A DNA stretch of 64,000 nucleotides from Codonopsis lanceolata (GCA_013146195.2 CM028379.1:110106168-110170167), one strand, 5' to 3'. Shown: positions 46,341-57,033, numbered from the stretch's first letter. Made by a program: numbers and translations. Notes: generated from the sequence alone by a model not told the origin.

Positions 46341-46348
46341 TATATATA
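46341..46348 (-). promoter_or_regulatory. Putative TATA box of element C LTR
   Basis: TATATATA in U3 on the minus strand, 61 bp after the last palindrome, in the same arrangement as element A. Confidence 0.6.
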
Positions 46349-46409
46349 CTCGGGAGTTGTGATTGGATCGAATGACTGTGTGAAAATCCGAAAAGGTCGC
46401 ATTCTGCCT

Positions 46410-46551
46410 ACCTTGCGGTCGCAGGTCTTTGGATACCTTGCGTCCGCAAGGTCTCCGTGGGTGGGTGGCTTTTGATTCTTTGATTGCCGACTTCGGGGCC
46501 TATCGCCTACCTTGCGGTCGCAAGGTCTGAGGCACCTTGCGTCCGCAAGGT
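46410..46551 (-). repeat. Four palindromes in element C LTR U3
   Basis: Palindromes are at 46534-46551, 46509-46526, 46435-46452 and a degenerate one at 46410-46426. The 25-bp spacing within pairs and the GA, AC, GA, AC order (element sense) are as in element A. Confidence 0.85.
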
Positions 46552-46757
46552 GTCCAATTTGTGCAGTCTTCTTTCTTTCTTCAATTTTCTCTTCCTTGTA
46601 ATTTGCACTTAAAACCCTGGAGTTTCGCGTATTTTCACAATAATCCTGAAACTTACAAAACTCACCGAAAACATATATTAGTACTCAAAAGACTCGTGAA
46701 ATAGCATAATTTAAGTCATAGAAGTATATAAAATCGGCGTATAAAATACATCGATCA

Positions 46758-46780
46758 AATACCCCCAAACTTGAACTTTG
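46758..46780 (-). other. Polypurine tract before the 3' LTR of element C
   Basis: On the minus strand AAAGTTCAAGTTTGGGGGTATT directly precedes the LTR. It is the expected place for plus-strand priming, although TATT interrupts the purines. Confidence 0.6.
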
Positions 46781-47680
46781 CTCGTCCACGAGTAAACAAA
46801 TAAACTTATAAATACAAAAGCATATAAATAACAAAAATTAAAATCTTTTTGTGAGGGTGACACTATTTACACTCCTCTATAAACCCACAAACTCAAGGAG
46901 ACTCTTTCGAGTGACTCGACTATGCAGATAAATACAAAAACAGATAAATATTAACCTAAAATAAAACTACAAATAAAACATAATTAACACATAAAATCTT
47001 TTTGGTTTCATCCTCAAGTTATAAGTGTATGGCATGCATGTAATCTCAGTTTGGTGCTCACCACATATATGCAGGCTTAGACATATAAAACCAACTAGTC
47101 TTTTCTTAATACTGCTACTACTTTTAATTTCTCCGTGTGTGTGTGATCACCAGTCTTAAAGAATATCTTAACTAAAACAGTTTTATTGAGCTAAACACCA
47201 CATTCATATGAAAATTACAGTTTAATAGAAAATCATGCATTAAGAAGTATGAGATCTACCATCCAAACTGGTCGAGAAAGGTCCCAAGGATTCAAAAGAT
47301 TTATACATCCATCCCATGCACTTCTATGTATGACATACAATGCTCTCTTATCCCAATGACTTGTAATAGCTAAGATTATGCTAACACAGTGAGCTTTAAG
47401 GTGAATAATAATGATTATGAAGTGTGTGATCAATTTCATGTTACTCACTTGACAGTAAAAACAACATAAGCATTGGCAAGAAGATCATTAGGACTTTATA
47501 AGCTTGTAATGTAAGGCCAAGGTGTTGGGGGATTTGAAGGAAAGGAATTGGAATTCAAAGTGAGAGAGTAAGACTACCCTTTATCCCTCATACTTCCAAG
47601 CAAAAGGAAGTTTTCCCTATTTAGGCTAGGACCTGCAAAGACCACAAGTGGAGGGGTGCTTTGTGTTACTTTTAAGTTTT

Positions 47681-47699
47681 CTCCCCCCCCCCAAACTTG
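47681..47699 (-). other. Polypurine-like tract 2 in element C
   Basis: On the minus strand CAAGTTTGGGGGGGGGGAG; shares the AAGTTTGGGGG core with the tract next to the LTR. Confidence 0.55.
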
Positions 47700-48929
47700 T
47701 TTTGGGCAATATATTCTTCTAAAAATATCATCATTCTAATCAGCAGAATTTTTCTAACATATTTTCTCTTGAAAGCTATGCTTTCATTTGAATCTTTGTT
47801 TATCCTCTTCTTCTTAGTTTCATTTTTCGTCGACACATGATTTTTTTTTTTTTTTTTCGACGACGGAAAGAAGAAGCCTTCTGAAAAATAGCCTAACTGA
47901 AAAGAAGTGGTCCTCCTAGAATCAATTTCCCACCCAATCCTACTCTCTCAAAGGGTAGGCTAAAAGTGTATAGGCTTTTAGGGTTAAGTTAATGTGGGTA
48001 AAGAAACGATGGCGAATGGGGGTTTAAATAGTGTGCTTAGCACACTCCATTCTTTTTCATTAGGCTCAAAGGGGACACTAGGGATATATTTAGTATAGGT
48101 CAGGGAATATTTAGGCTCTAACGATCCAAAGATGGCCTAAGTCATTTCTTAATGCCAAATGCTCACATAGTATTTAAAACAAGTAAGACAACACAAAATA
48201 TCATATCAACTATGGGAATTGGGGTTGAATGTTTAGCATCACTGGATTTTACATAAGCATTTGCTAAGACAGATGGTAGGGACAATTGAGACTAACATGC
48301 AGACACGGTTCGAAAGTGTGCTTGAGATATATAAATGAGAAAAATCCAAGGGATCTAACTAACATGCAATTGACCCTAAGTTACAATTTAATGCAACAAT
48401 CATGTTCGAATGGCTATGCATCATATTCTTGTGCATATCTTGTTGAAGTGAAATAGGTGTTATAAACTTTATAAAACTATTCTAATCAATCCATAATTAT
48501 GGCTGGTGTGAGTGCATGAAGAATTTGGAGAAAAGTAAAAGTTTCGCAAAATTAAGTAAATTCCAGGGGGATCTACAGACTAATTATGCAGTTCATTGCA
48601 CTAATCTCCTCATGGACTACGACTAGCATTACCACACCTAAACTCGAGGATGAATATTTTGAATTTAAATATTTTTTTTTATATATTTTTCTAAGAAATT
48701 GGGAAAATTGGAGGTGATGACGATGACACAATTGATGATGGGTCCCCATAAGAGGAACCCACGAGTATCCAAAATAAGTGTATTCTGGTCAAGGCAACAC
48801 CTCCGAAAATCAGAAAAAAATAAAAACAGGAAAAATAGGGTGAAGAGTTAAATGGTCATCGAGAAAAGAAATTCTCTTTCACCCTAACGACATAGCCCAA
48901 CTCCATTCTTCGTTAGGTTGGGACCTGCT

Positions 48930-48949
48930 CCCCCCCCCCCAAACTTAAG
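48930..48949 (-). other. Polypurine-like tract 3 in element C
   Basis: On the minus strand CTTAAGTTTGGGGGGGGGGG, about 115 bp after the accessory ORF stop. Confidence 0.55.
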
Positions 48950-49063
48950 TTCTATTTTGTCCTCAAAATAGAGGAACATATGAGAGGATTGATGGGGAAG
49001 GACAAATATCAAAAGGATATAGCGGGTCCACCTAACGAACGAGGACGGAACTTGGGCCTCGAC

Positions 49064-50153
49064 TCAAGGTGAGTCGGGCGGAGATAACGAATGAGGACGA
49101 AACTCGGGGATCGTGCCTGGTGGCAGGCCATAATGATTTGAGACATTATGTCCCACGGTGTTAACCCAGCCGAAAAATTTCAGCTGGTCGGCACGCATTT
49201 GTGCCAACTGCTGACTCACCATATCAGTTTGGAGGACAGCTGCCTCCAACCTGTTGGAGATCCCAACGAGCGGGTCCTCTTCCTCCTCTTCGGGTTCCTC
49301 CTCTTGAGGAACCCTCACTCTCGGCTGCTGGTGATGTTCAAACAAAATGGCCCTAGTAATGACCGGACCAGCCTTCAGCCTCTCAGCGTGTTTGGGCATT
49401 CTCACGTTTGCCCCCCTACACAAGTCAGTAATCAAATGCGGGAACGCGAACCCCGCATTCGTCCTACCTCTAATAAGGGTCTTGATTTGGCCGTTGATCA
49501 AACGGCCAACATCAATAGACCCACCAGTCATGATGGTGTAGGTCAAGACAGCCCTCTCCCAATTCACCGTGTTTTGGTGACTCGAGGGCATGAGACGTCC
49601 GCAAACAAATTTATACACGGGCTTGGCCGTGTCTTGGAGGAAGGACTCTCTCATGGTGCGTGGTCCGTGAGGTGGGTTACGGTTATAGGACCACTCCACA
49701 CCAGGGAGAGCAATGATAGCATTCACCACCTCGACAGGGATACGGGGGTGGAGGTGTGTGCTATAGTTATCGGCACCAACCGCAAAGTTGGAGGTGCCAA
49801 AATGGGTGTTAATGCTTTGGGCGAAAAATCAACTACTGTGCCCCTAACATTAACGGTGTCTAGCACACCGCCATCCATGCCAATGTCGCCATTGGCGTAG
49901 AATTCTCGGACAATGGGGACTACGGCGTCCTTAGCCGGAGAATCTAACAAATGTCCCCACCTACGAGCCATCAGAGCAGGACGGATACCAAAGTCTTCAG
50001 CCTTGAATCCCCTTTCGGGCACCAAGGACTTGGAGAGTTTGTTGGTGTACGATGCTTCAGTAGGACACCTAAGCGGGTGATATCAAAATTGTGTTCTTCC
50101 TCCTGAGCGGGGCCGGAGGATGAAGAGCCGGTATTTCTACGCTTTCTAAACAT
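49064..50153 (-). pseudogene. Element C 3' accessory ORF (plant transposon protein domain), broken by frameshifts
   Basis: It begins at 50153 with MFRKRRNTGSSSSGPAQEEE and ends at about 49064, roughly 360 codons. Two frame breaks occur: one near 50060-50020 and one near 49830 at a TTTTT-CGCCC run. Recognisable parts are RWGHLLDSP, VREFYANGDIGMDG, VNVRGTVVDFS, YKFVCGRLMPSSHQNTVNWE and GGSIDVGRLINGQI. An acidic run (EEEPEEEEE) and a C-terminal region with VSQQLAQMRADQLKFFGWV follow. The pattern fits the putative plant transposon protein domain often carried by Athila-type elements where an env-like ORF is expected. I see no signal peptide or membrane segment, so an envelope function is not supported. 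The product may bind nucleic acid or protein, but that is unknown. Confidence 0.75.
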
Positions 50154-50610
50154 TTTGTTTGAAATAAAATTTTAAAAACTAAAAAGTTTAACAATTAAAA
50201 ATGTGTTTTAAAATTTAAAATAAAAATTTATTCTAAAGCATGCAAAAATTATATCTACGTTAAAAATATCTAGCACCCTAGCATGCAAATAATTTACGTA
50301 TGAATTTAAATAGGGTGTTAGGGTTACTTGTTTGCAGCCTTAATCGAGTGAATGCAGCCGGAGTGGAGCTTGATCTTCAACGGCAACAATGGTGGTTCCT
50401 TCTCCTTCTCCTTCAAAAGCTTCAACTTGCAATGGAGTGTAATGGAAGATGGGTGAGGGAGATGAAGAGTTTGAGGAGGGAGGAGAGAGATCTTGAATTT
50501 GATGCCGGAATTATGGACGATCTGTCGGAATTTGGAAGGTATTTGGACTGCTGCTGCTGCTGAATGAAGAGAGGGAAGAATTCTGTGTTTTCTGCAAATG
50601 GCCCGGCACA

Positions 50611-50788
50611 GTATATATAAAGGGACCTTGCGGTCGCAAGGTCTGCCACACCTTGCGTCCGCAAGGTCGGCAGTCAAACCGTTTTCTGATTCTGCTGATT
50701 CCCCATGACTGACAGTACGACGCATGAGATTCGCATTTACTGGGGACCTTGCGGTCGCAAGGTCCTCCACACCTTGCGTCCGCAAGGT
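50611..50788 (-). promoter_or_regulatory. Internal palindrome x4 plus TATA module upstream of the accessory ORF
   Basis: In element sense the order is palindrome GA (50788-50771), AC (50763-50746), GA (50667-50650), AC (50642-50625), then TATATATA (about 50620-50612). Each is a perfect ACCTTGCG-NN-CGCAAGGT. Starts within pairs are 25 bp apart, exactly as in the LTR. The accessory ORF starts about 460 bp downstream. The arrangement copies the LTR's U3 promoter region, so an internal promoter is the leading interpretation. Confidence 0.7.
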
Positions 50789-50957
50789 GGGCAGAAACTT
50801 CCACTTGATTTTCTTTTCTAATTTTTCAGCAGTTTGCAGTTTAGTCCTTCCGTTAACTTCCGTTATGTCTTGGATATTTCCTGTATGCAAAATCTAAACA
50901 AAAATCCTAAACTACAAATTATTAGTAACATATAAATACAACACTAAGATGTTTTTC

Positions 50958-50970
50958 TCCCCCAAACTTG
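50958..50970 (-). other. Polypurine-like tract 4 in element C
   Basis: On the minus strand TTCAAGTTTGGGGGAGAAAAA, just after pol; corresponds to 20222-20245 of element A. Confidence 0.55.
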
Positions 50971-51070
50971 AATTTTGGCATATTTAATTTAAAAATTAAA
51001 TGTCCAAAAATAAAATTTAACGGAGAAAAACATATTTAAACTAACTAAATAACAAATAACTTTCAAAATA

Positions 51071-51098
51071 GTGGGTTGCCTCCCACTTAGCGCCTTTG
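51071..51098 (-). other. Post-pol conserved segment of element C
   Basis: On the minus strand GCGCTAAGTGGGAGGCAACC, as at 20104-20123 in element A. Confidence 0.7.
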
Positions 51099-51119
51099 TT
51101 TAACGTCTTTGGCTCGACC

Positions 51120-52450
51120 AAACTGCAAGCCTAGTCTCTTGGTGGTTCATTGTCAGCCAAACGGATTAATTCAATTGTTCGTTCAACTGACATTGGCTCA
51201 AAATATGGCTTGAGTCGGTGTCCATTCACTTTAAACACTTCATTATTTTTGGGGTTTTGTATATCAACAGCCCCATGAGGATAAATTCGTACTATTCTAA
51301 AAGGACCAGACCATTTGGATTTTAACTTTCCTGGGAATAACCTTAACCTAGAGTTAAACAATAATACTTTCATACCGGATGAAGCATTTTGTTGGCTAAT
51401 CCCATGTCATGATATTTTTGGTCTTTTCTTTATAAGTTTTCGCATTCTCATACGAATTAAGTCTATGTTCTTCTAACTCATTTAAGCGAAAATCTTTCTT
51501 CTCCAGGCTAATGTTAAATCTAAATTCAATTCTTTAATTGCCCAATAGGCTTTATGCTCAATTTCAACGGTAAATGGCAAGCTTTGCCATATACCATTCT
51601 ATATGGACTCATTCCTATGGGTGTCTTAAAAGCGATTCGGTATGCCCATAAAGCATCCTTGAGTTTAGATTCCCAATCTTTACGATTAGGCCTAACGGTC
51701 TTTTCTAACACCGCTTTTATCCGCCTATTGCTTACTTCTACTTGTCCGGATGTTCGTGGATGATAAGGTGTAGCTAACTTGTGAGTTACACCATGCTTTC
51801 TAAGAACATTATTTAACAACTTATTGGTAAAATGAGTTCCTGGTCACTTATTATGGCCTTAGGGACTCCATATCTAGCAAATAAATCTTCTACAAATTTG
51901 ACTACTGGTTTTACCATCATTATTCTTGGTTGCTACCGCTTCTATCCATTTAGAAACATAATCAACTGCTACCAAAATATATTCGCAATTATTGGACACA
52001 GGAAAGGGACCCATAAAATCAATACCCCAAACATCAAAAATTTCAACTACTAAATTAACATGTAAGGGCATCTCGTTTCTCTTTCCTATACCACTGCTTC
52101 TTTGACATTTATCGCATGTTCGTAAAAACAGCAGTTCACAATCTCTAAAAACAAGAGGCCAATACGCACTGATTGCAAAATTTTACGGCAGCTTTTATTA
52201 CCACTAAAATGACCACCACAAGAATATCCATGGCAAAATTCCATGATACCTTGTTGGTCTTTTTCTGGAATACATCTTCTTATTAAAGAATCAGAACAAA
52301 TCTTATATAAGTGAGGAGCTTCCCAAAAATAATTTTTCGTTTCCGCCAAAAATTTCTTCTTTTCGTAATGATCAAAATCCGGATTAATGATATCAGACAC
52401 ATAATAGTTGACAAAATCAGCATACCAAGGGTCTGAATCTTTAATGGCTA
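51120..52450 (-). pseudogene. Element C integrase
   Basis: The zinc region (HGYSCGGHFSGNK) lies within 52400-52086. The core has VWGIDFMGPFPVSNNCEY (about 52035-51985), VDYVSKWIEAVATKNNDGK and then, after a frameshift, the SDQGTHF region (about 51850-51830). HHCC partner cysteines are scrambled near 52110. A 97-codon open stretch at 51819-51526 has KLATPYHPRTSGQVEVSNRR (catalytic Glu) and SPYRMVYGKACHLP. The C-terminal part 51373-51131 has KLKSKWSGPFRIVRIYPHGA and no chromodomain. Confidence 0.85.
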
Positions 52451-52885
52451 GGAGTTGTTCATCAGGAAAATTGTCATTTATGGGGACAGATCATCAAGAA
52501 ATTGACGTTCAAGCAAGGGTGAAAATTCTAACCTAGACAAGTGGTCGGCCACAACATTCTCGGTTCCTTTTTTATCCTTGATAGTTATGTCAAATTCTTG
52601 TAACAATAACATCCATCTAATTAATCTTGGTTTAGCATCCTTCTTACTTAAGAGATATTTCAATGCGAATGATCGAAAAGATTATCACCTTTGATCCTAG
52701 CAAATATGATCTAAATTTTTCTAAAGCATATACTACGCTAAAAATTCCTTTTCAAGGTAGTGGTATAATTCAATTGAGCATCATTCGAGTTCTACTAGCA
52801 TAATGGATCACATGAGGCTTTCTATCTACCCTTTGTCCTAACACGGCTCCAATTGCAAAATCGATGCATCACACATGATTTCAAA
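52451..52885 (-). pseudogene. Element C RNase H domain
   Basis: Blocks include the CDAS region near 52860, LGQRVDRKPHVIHYAS, LEKFRSYLLGSKV, then an open stretch with YLLSKKDAKPRLIRWMLLLQ and VVADHLSRLEFSP. Small indels split it between 52660 and 52800. Confidence 0.82.
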
Positions 52886-53973
52886 AGGAGTGACCAATCA
52901 GGCGGATAAAATTGGGGCGAGTTAACTTTTCTTTTAATAAATTAAAAGCTTCTAAACATTCTTCATCAAAAATAAACTCTGTATCTTTTGCTAGTAAATT
53001 ACATAGAGGTTTACAGATTTTGGAAAAGTCTTTTATAAATCTTCGATAGAAACCAGCATGGCCAAGAAAACTTCGAACTCCTTTAACTGAAGTGGGAGGG
53101 GGTAGTTGTGAAATAACTTCAATTTTGGCTTTGTCAACTTCAATTCCTTTATTTGAAACAACATGCCCTAAGACAATTCCATGTTTTACCATGAAGTGAC
53201 TTTTCTCCCAACTTAAAGTTAAATTAGTTTCGCAAAGATCTTTTAGACGATGTAAGGTTTTCTAAACAATGATCAAAAGAATTTCCGAAAACCGAAAAAT
53301 CATCCATGAAAACTTCTACGCATCTTTCAACTAAATCTGAAAATATAGATAATCATGCATCTTTGAAAAGTAGGCCGGTGCATTACACAACCCAAAAGGC
53401 ATTCTCCTAAAAGCAAAAGTACCAAAGGGACATGTAAAGGTTGTTTTCTCTTGGTCTTCAGGTGCAACAGGGATCTGATTATATCCAGAAAAACCATCAA
53501 GAAAACAATAATATTCATGACCTGCTAATCTTTCAAGAATTTGGTCAATAAATGGTAAAGGAAAGTGGTCTTTCCTAGTTGCCGCATTTAATTTACGCAA
53601 ATCGATACACATTCTATAACCAGTTATAGTCCTTGTAGGGACTAATTCATCTTTATCATTTTTAACAACTGTAATTCCTGACTTTTTAGGAACTACTTGA
53701 ACAGGACTAACCCATTTACTATCTGATATAGGGTAAATTATACCCGCATCTAAGAGCTTAAGAACTTCTTTCCTAACAGCTTCTTCCATGTGTGGGTTAA
53801 GTCTTCTTTGTCTTTCTCTAGAAGGTTTACTACCTTCTTCTAAATGTATTTTATGCATACACATAGAGGGACTAATTCCTTTTAGGTCAGCTAAGGACCA
53901 TCCTAAAGCTTCTCTATGTGTCCATAAAACTTTTAGCAAACTTGCTTCTTGTTTTTACGTTAAGTTAAATTTG
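52886..53973 (-). pseudogene. Element C reverse transcriptase
   Basis: A 202-codon open stretch (53939-53331) holds WSLADLKGISPSMCMHKI, LNPHMEEAVRKEVLKLLDAG, GYRMCIDLRKLNAATRKD, DGFSGYNQIPVAPEDQEK and FRRMPFGLCNAPA. The catalytic FMDDFSVF follows after a frameshift at about 53313-53290. A further open stretch (53192-52881) has HGIVLGHVVSNKGIEVDKAK and FLGHAGFYRRFIKDFSKICK. This is the best RT among the three copies. Confidence 0.88.
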
Positions 53974-54615
53974 CTATAATAACAGGCAAAGTGTTACCTT
54001 CCCTAAAAATGCATATTTTAAGTGGGATGGTAATGGCTTTAATTCTTCGACTTTGGGAGAATTAATGGAAGGCATAAATTCAGAATTTTCTACTTTAATA
54101 GTTTCTTTTATTTTAGCCTCATTATTCTCTTCTTGCTTTTCATCCTTAATATCTTCTATCTCAATTTCTTCAATCTCAATTTCTTCAAAGAGAGATTTTA
54201 GAATCTCTACTTCATCTTCTTTGATTTCATAACTTTCTTCTACTACTTTCTCTGACTCATCAGAATTATTTTCTGATTCTACCTTTGTTTCTTTTTCATC
54301 TTTCTTTTTACTAGCTTCTAGCTTTTCTTTCTCTAATCTTTCTTCTTCCTCTATTTCTCTTTCAATTTCCTCAATGTCAATTTTTATGGGAGGAATAGGG
54401 CTATCATCATAGACAATAAATCTATCTCTCTCATAATCTTCCTCTTCTTCAAAAGTTTCGGTTGTTAATTTCTCAATCTCATCTATTGAAAAACAGGCAC
54501 TCATGTCACTAGGTCTATTCATAGCATCAAACACAGAAATTTCAACTGTTTCACCTAGGACCGACATTGTGAGTTTACCATTTTTCACATTAATCATTGT
54601 ATTGGCGGTTGCCAT
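53974..54615 (-). CDS. Element C acidic spacer ORF between protease and RT (213 codons, uninterrupted)
   Basis: This part of the polyprotein is open from 54615 to 53974. It starts with MATANTMINVKNGKL, then VFDAMNRPSDMSACFSIDEI, followed by a very Glu/Lys-rich stretch of about 120 residues that should form coiled coil, and ends LPSHLKYAFLGKV. No catalytic motif is visible. It is likely a linker processed from Gag-Pol rather than a separate gene; the Met is internal. Its being the least broken segment may reflect its lack of CAG/CTG-rich sites as much as selection. Confidence 0.6.
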   Translation of the reverse strand: MATANTMINVKNGKLTMSVLGETVEISVFDAMNRPSDMSACFSIDEIEKLTTETFEEEEDYERDRFIVYDDSPIPPIKIDIEEIEREIEEEERLEKEKLEASKKKDEKETKVESENNSDESEKVVEESYEIKEDEVEILKSLFEEIEIEEIEIEDIKDEKQEENNEAKIKETIKVENSEFMPSINSPKVEELKPLPSHLKYAFLGKVTLCLLL

Positions 54616-55230
54616 AAATGGTCTCGCCTAACAATATTGGGACTTCATTATTAGTGCATATCTTCCTTTCCATCTCTAGAACCACAAAGTCTACTGGTAT
54701 ATTAATTTATCAACCTTGAACTAGGATATCTTCCACTATACCCAAGGGATATTTAACTGAGCGATCAGCTAATTGTAATTGCATATTAGTGGGTTTTAGT
54801 TCTCCTAAACCTAATTGTTTATAGACCGAGAAAGGCATCAAGTTAATACTTGCTCCTAAATCTAGCATTGCTTTCATCTTTTTAGAGCTTCCCAAGGAGA
54901 CTTGGATATTAAAGCTACCTGGGTCTTTCAACTTAGGTGGTAATTCGGGTTGTAAACAACGACGTTTTCGAAACAACAATCTTTTCGTTGTTTTCAAACT
55001 TGTGTTTCTTAGAGTGAAGATCTTTGAAAAACTTTGCATAAGCTGGAATATTTTTAATAACATTAAGCAAAGGTAAATTAACATTTACTTTGGATAACAT
55101 ATTATAAATTTCCGTGAATTGTTTGTCCATTCGGTTTTTCATAAGTCTTCTTGAAACGGAATTGGAGGAACATAGGTGGTGGAGCCACATAAGGTTCCTC
55201 TTCTTCTTGATCTAACTCTTTATCTACTTC
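54616..55230 (-). pseudogene. Element C aspartic protease and upstream linker
   Basis: It contains NRMDKQFTEIYNMLSKVNVN, LNVIKNIPAYAKFFKDLHSK, ELPPKLKDPGSF and then MKAMLDLGASINLMPFSVYK with the catalytic Asp in DLGAS (about 54870-54848), and ADRSVKYPLGIVEDILV. Frame breaks are near 54960 and 54712. Confidence 0.85.
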
Positions 55231-56855
55231 AATTGTATTATCTTTATTTTGAATTTCTTCTTTTTTTCTTGTTCCTTATTTGGAACCTCTAACTCTACTT
55301 CTACTTCTTTTTCTTTTTCTACCTCTTGATTACTTAAATCATTAATCACTTTATCACTATCACTATCTTTTTCAATTTCTTTCTCTATTACTTTTTCGAA
55401 TTTTCTCTCAGAGCATGCATATTAGAAGAAGGATCGGATCACTTACCTCTTCACCTATCACCTTACCACTTCGCAGACGGTGATTGACTTAGCTTGCTCG
55501 CTTTGACTAGGAACTTCCCTTCTTCTCTTTTATTTGCTTCTGAACTTTCAATATGTTTCTTCGATTTTCAATTTCTTCAAGCATGTACTTCATCAAAGCC
55601 GCTTGACCTTTACTAGCTACTTCTTGCTTGGGAACTTCTTCAATTCTCAACCGATTTTGATTTGGCAACCGTGGAGGTTGTGGTGGTTGAGGTTGGAATT
55701 GTTGAGGTTGCAAAGGCTTATTTCCTCCCAAGAAAAGTTAGGATGATTCCTCCAACCAGATTATATGTATTTGAATAGGATCATTCCTTGGCCTTTGAGG
55801 ATACATATTCATAGCATTAGCCTGCTCGTAATATACATAGCACTTGACGGACAAAAATTAGTAGCATGAGAATATAATCCACATAGAGCACATGCTTCTT
55901 GAATTTGCCAATTTTCAAATTGAGCTTGTGTATTTGAATTATCTTGCAATTGATATAGGCTCCTATTTTTACCTCTAGCACTTTTCTGTTGGGAATTAAT
56001 ACTTAGCATCTCAAATAATTCTTCTAGTGCTTCTGGTGTCATTCTATTAATAGAACCACCAGCTGCACTATCAACCATAGTTTGTAAACCTGGCGAAAGA
56101 CCATGATAAAATTGAAGCACTAACACATGTTGAGCCAAATTATGATGAGGACACATAATAAGCGTATTTTTAAATCTATCCCATGACTCATGGAATGTTT
56201 CACCCGTTCATTTTGGAATGACATGATTTGTTTTCTATACTCGTAAGAGATGCATGTTTGTAAAATTTGCTCATAAACAAATCATATAATTGTGCCCAAG
56301 TAAAAACACTGCTTGGTGTTAGGTTCATAAACCATCTCTTTGCCAATTCTTTTAATGCACTGGAAAATATTTCATTTTAATTTGATCTTCACCAACCCTC
56401 CTAAAGGAAAAGTACTCATCATGTATTCATATTCTCTTAAGAAACCGACAGATCTTCATGGGCATCCCATGAAAAGATGGTATGGCATTAAAATAATGTC
56501 CTTTTAGCTCAAAATTCCTAACAAAGATCCGGCAAGACTAGACATGATGTCACCACATTTAATGAAGGTCTACTAAAGTCATTAATAGTTCTTTGATTTA
56601 CTACTACTTCCATATTTCTTTGCAGTTCTCTTTCTTGTCTTTGATTCCTATTGACCGGGTCAACTAGGTTTTCGTGATTACGATTATTGTTATTATCTTC
56701 CATTGTAGGATCAACCGTAGGATCCTCTCGATTCAGCTTGGTCTTGATTATCGTGCTCGAAAGCTAGATTTTCAAAATATTTTGGTATCTTTTAACAATA
56801 TTTATCTCTTGATCTAAGTCTACCAATTCAGATTTAAAGATCTACGACCTTGCAT
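55231..56855 (-). pseudogene. Element C gag and C-terminal linker
   Basis: The start is ATG at 56855 (MQGRRS...), aligned with elements A and D. Core blocks include NFELKGHYFNAIPSF, FPKALKELAKRWFMNL region, CPHHNLAQHVLVLQFYHGL, and MTPEALEELFEMLSINSQQK within an open stretch 56156-55809. The CCHC knuckle CALCGLYSHATNFCP is at about 55895-55850, then a Gln/Pro-rich run (55731-55670) and a Lys/Glu-rich tail to about 55231. Frameshifts occur near 56750, 56540, 56370, 56200 and 55800. Confidence 0.87.
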
Positions 56856-57009
56856 GCAAATAAATTAAAGCAATTTAAAAACAAATAACTATTAAAATAA
56901 AATAAAATAAAATCTTTTTGTATTTTTATTTTTTATAAAAACGAAAATTAAACTAAAAACTAAATTAAATTAAAAACTACGCTACCTACAAACTAACTAC
57001 GTGAACTAG

Positions 57010-57027
57010 CTTGTAAGAACGGCGCCA
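57010..57027 (-). promoter_or_regulatory. Element C primer binding site, degraded
   Basis: On the minus strand TGGCGCCGTTCTTACAAG keeps the first ten bases of the tRNA-Asp site (TGGCGCCGTT) and differs after that, unlike the perfect site in element A. Confidence 0.7.
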
Positions 57028-57033
57028 AAAACT

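Larger units (their letters stand above)
45479..46757 (-). mobile_element. Element C (Athila-like) 3' LTR, 1279 bp
   Basis: Minus-strand LTR with TGATCGATGT at 46757 and ACATCGATCA at 45488-45479. It is the same family as the element A LTR. Its outer edge abuts the LHT array, so its promoter, if active, would read leftward into the array as antisense. An ORF antisense to the LTR (45958-46161 on the plus strand) matches the one in the other LTRs but has no known product. Confidence 0.9.
46781..49063 (-). other. Element C 3' non-coding region
   Basis: About 2.3 kb between the accessory ORF and the LTR with no credible coding sequence. It contains a 17-base T run at 47841-47857, two more polypurine-like tracts, and a flanking CGTCGA/TCGACG pair around the T run. 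Long 3' non-coding regions are usual for Athila-type elements. Confidence 0.6.

Noticed and set aside
49148..49900. A 250-codon open frame on the plus strand
   Set aside because: It is the antisense shadow of the element C accessory ORF, whose minus-strand frame has the recognisable domain pattern.
50324..50890. A 188-codon minus-strand frame across the internal palindromes
   Set aside because: It spans palindromes and a TATA-like box, is of low-complexity composition and is not shared with element A; best seen as chance open frame over a regulatory region.
54096..55400. Strong pyrimidine-rich stretches on the plus strand as a regulatory element
   Set aside because: They are the complement of Glu/Lys-codon-rich coding sequence (GAA/AAG) of element C.
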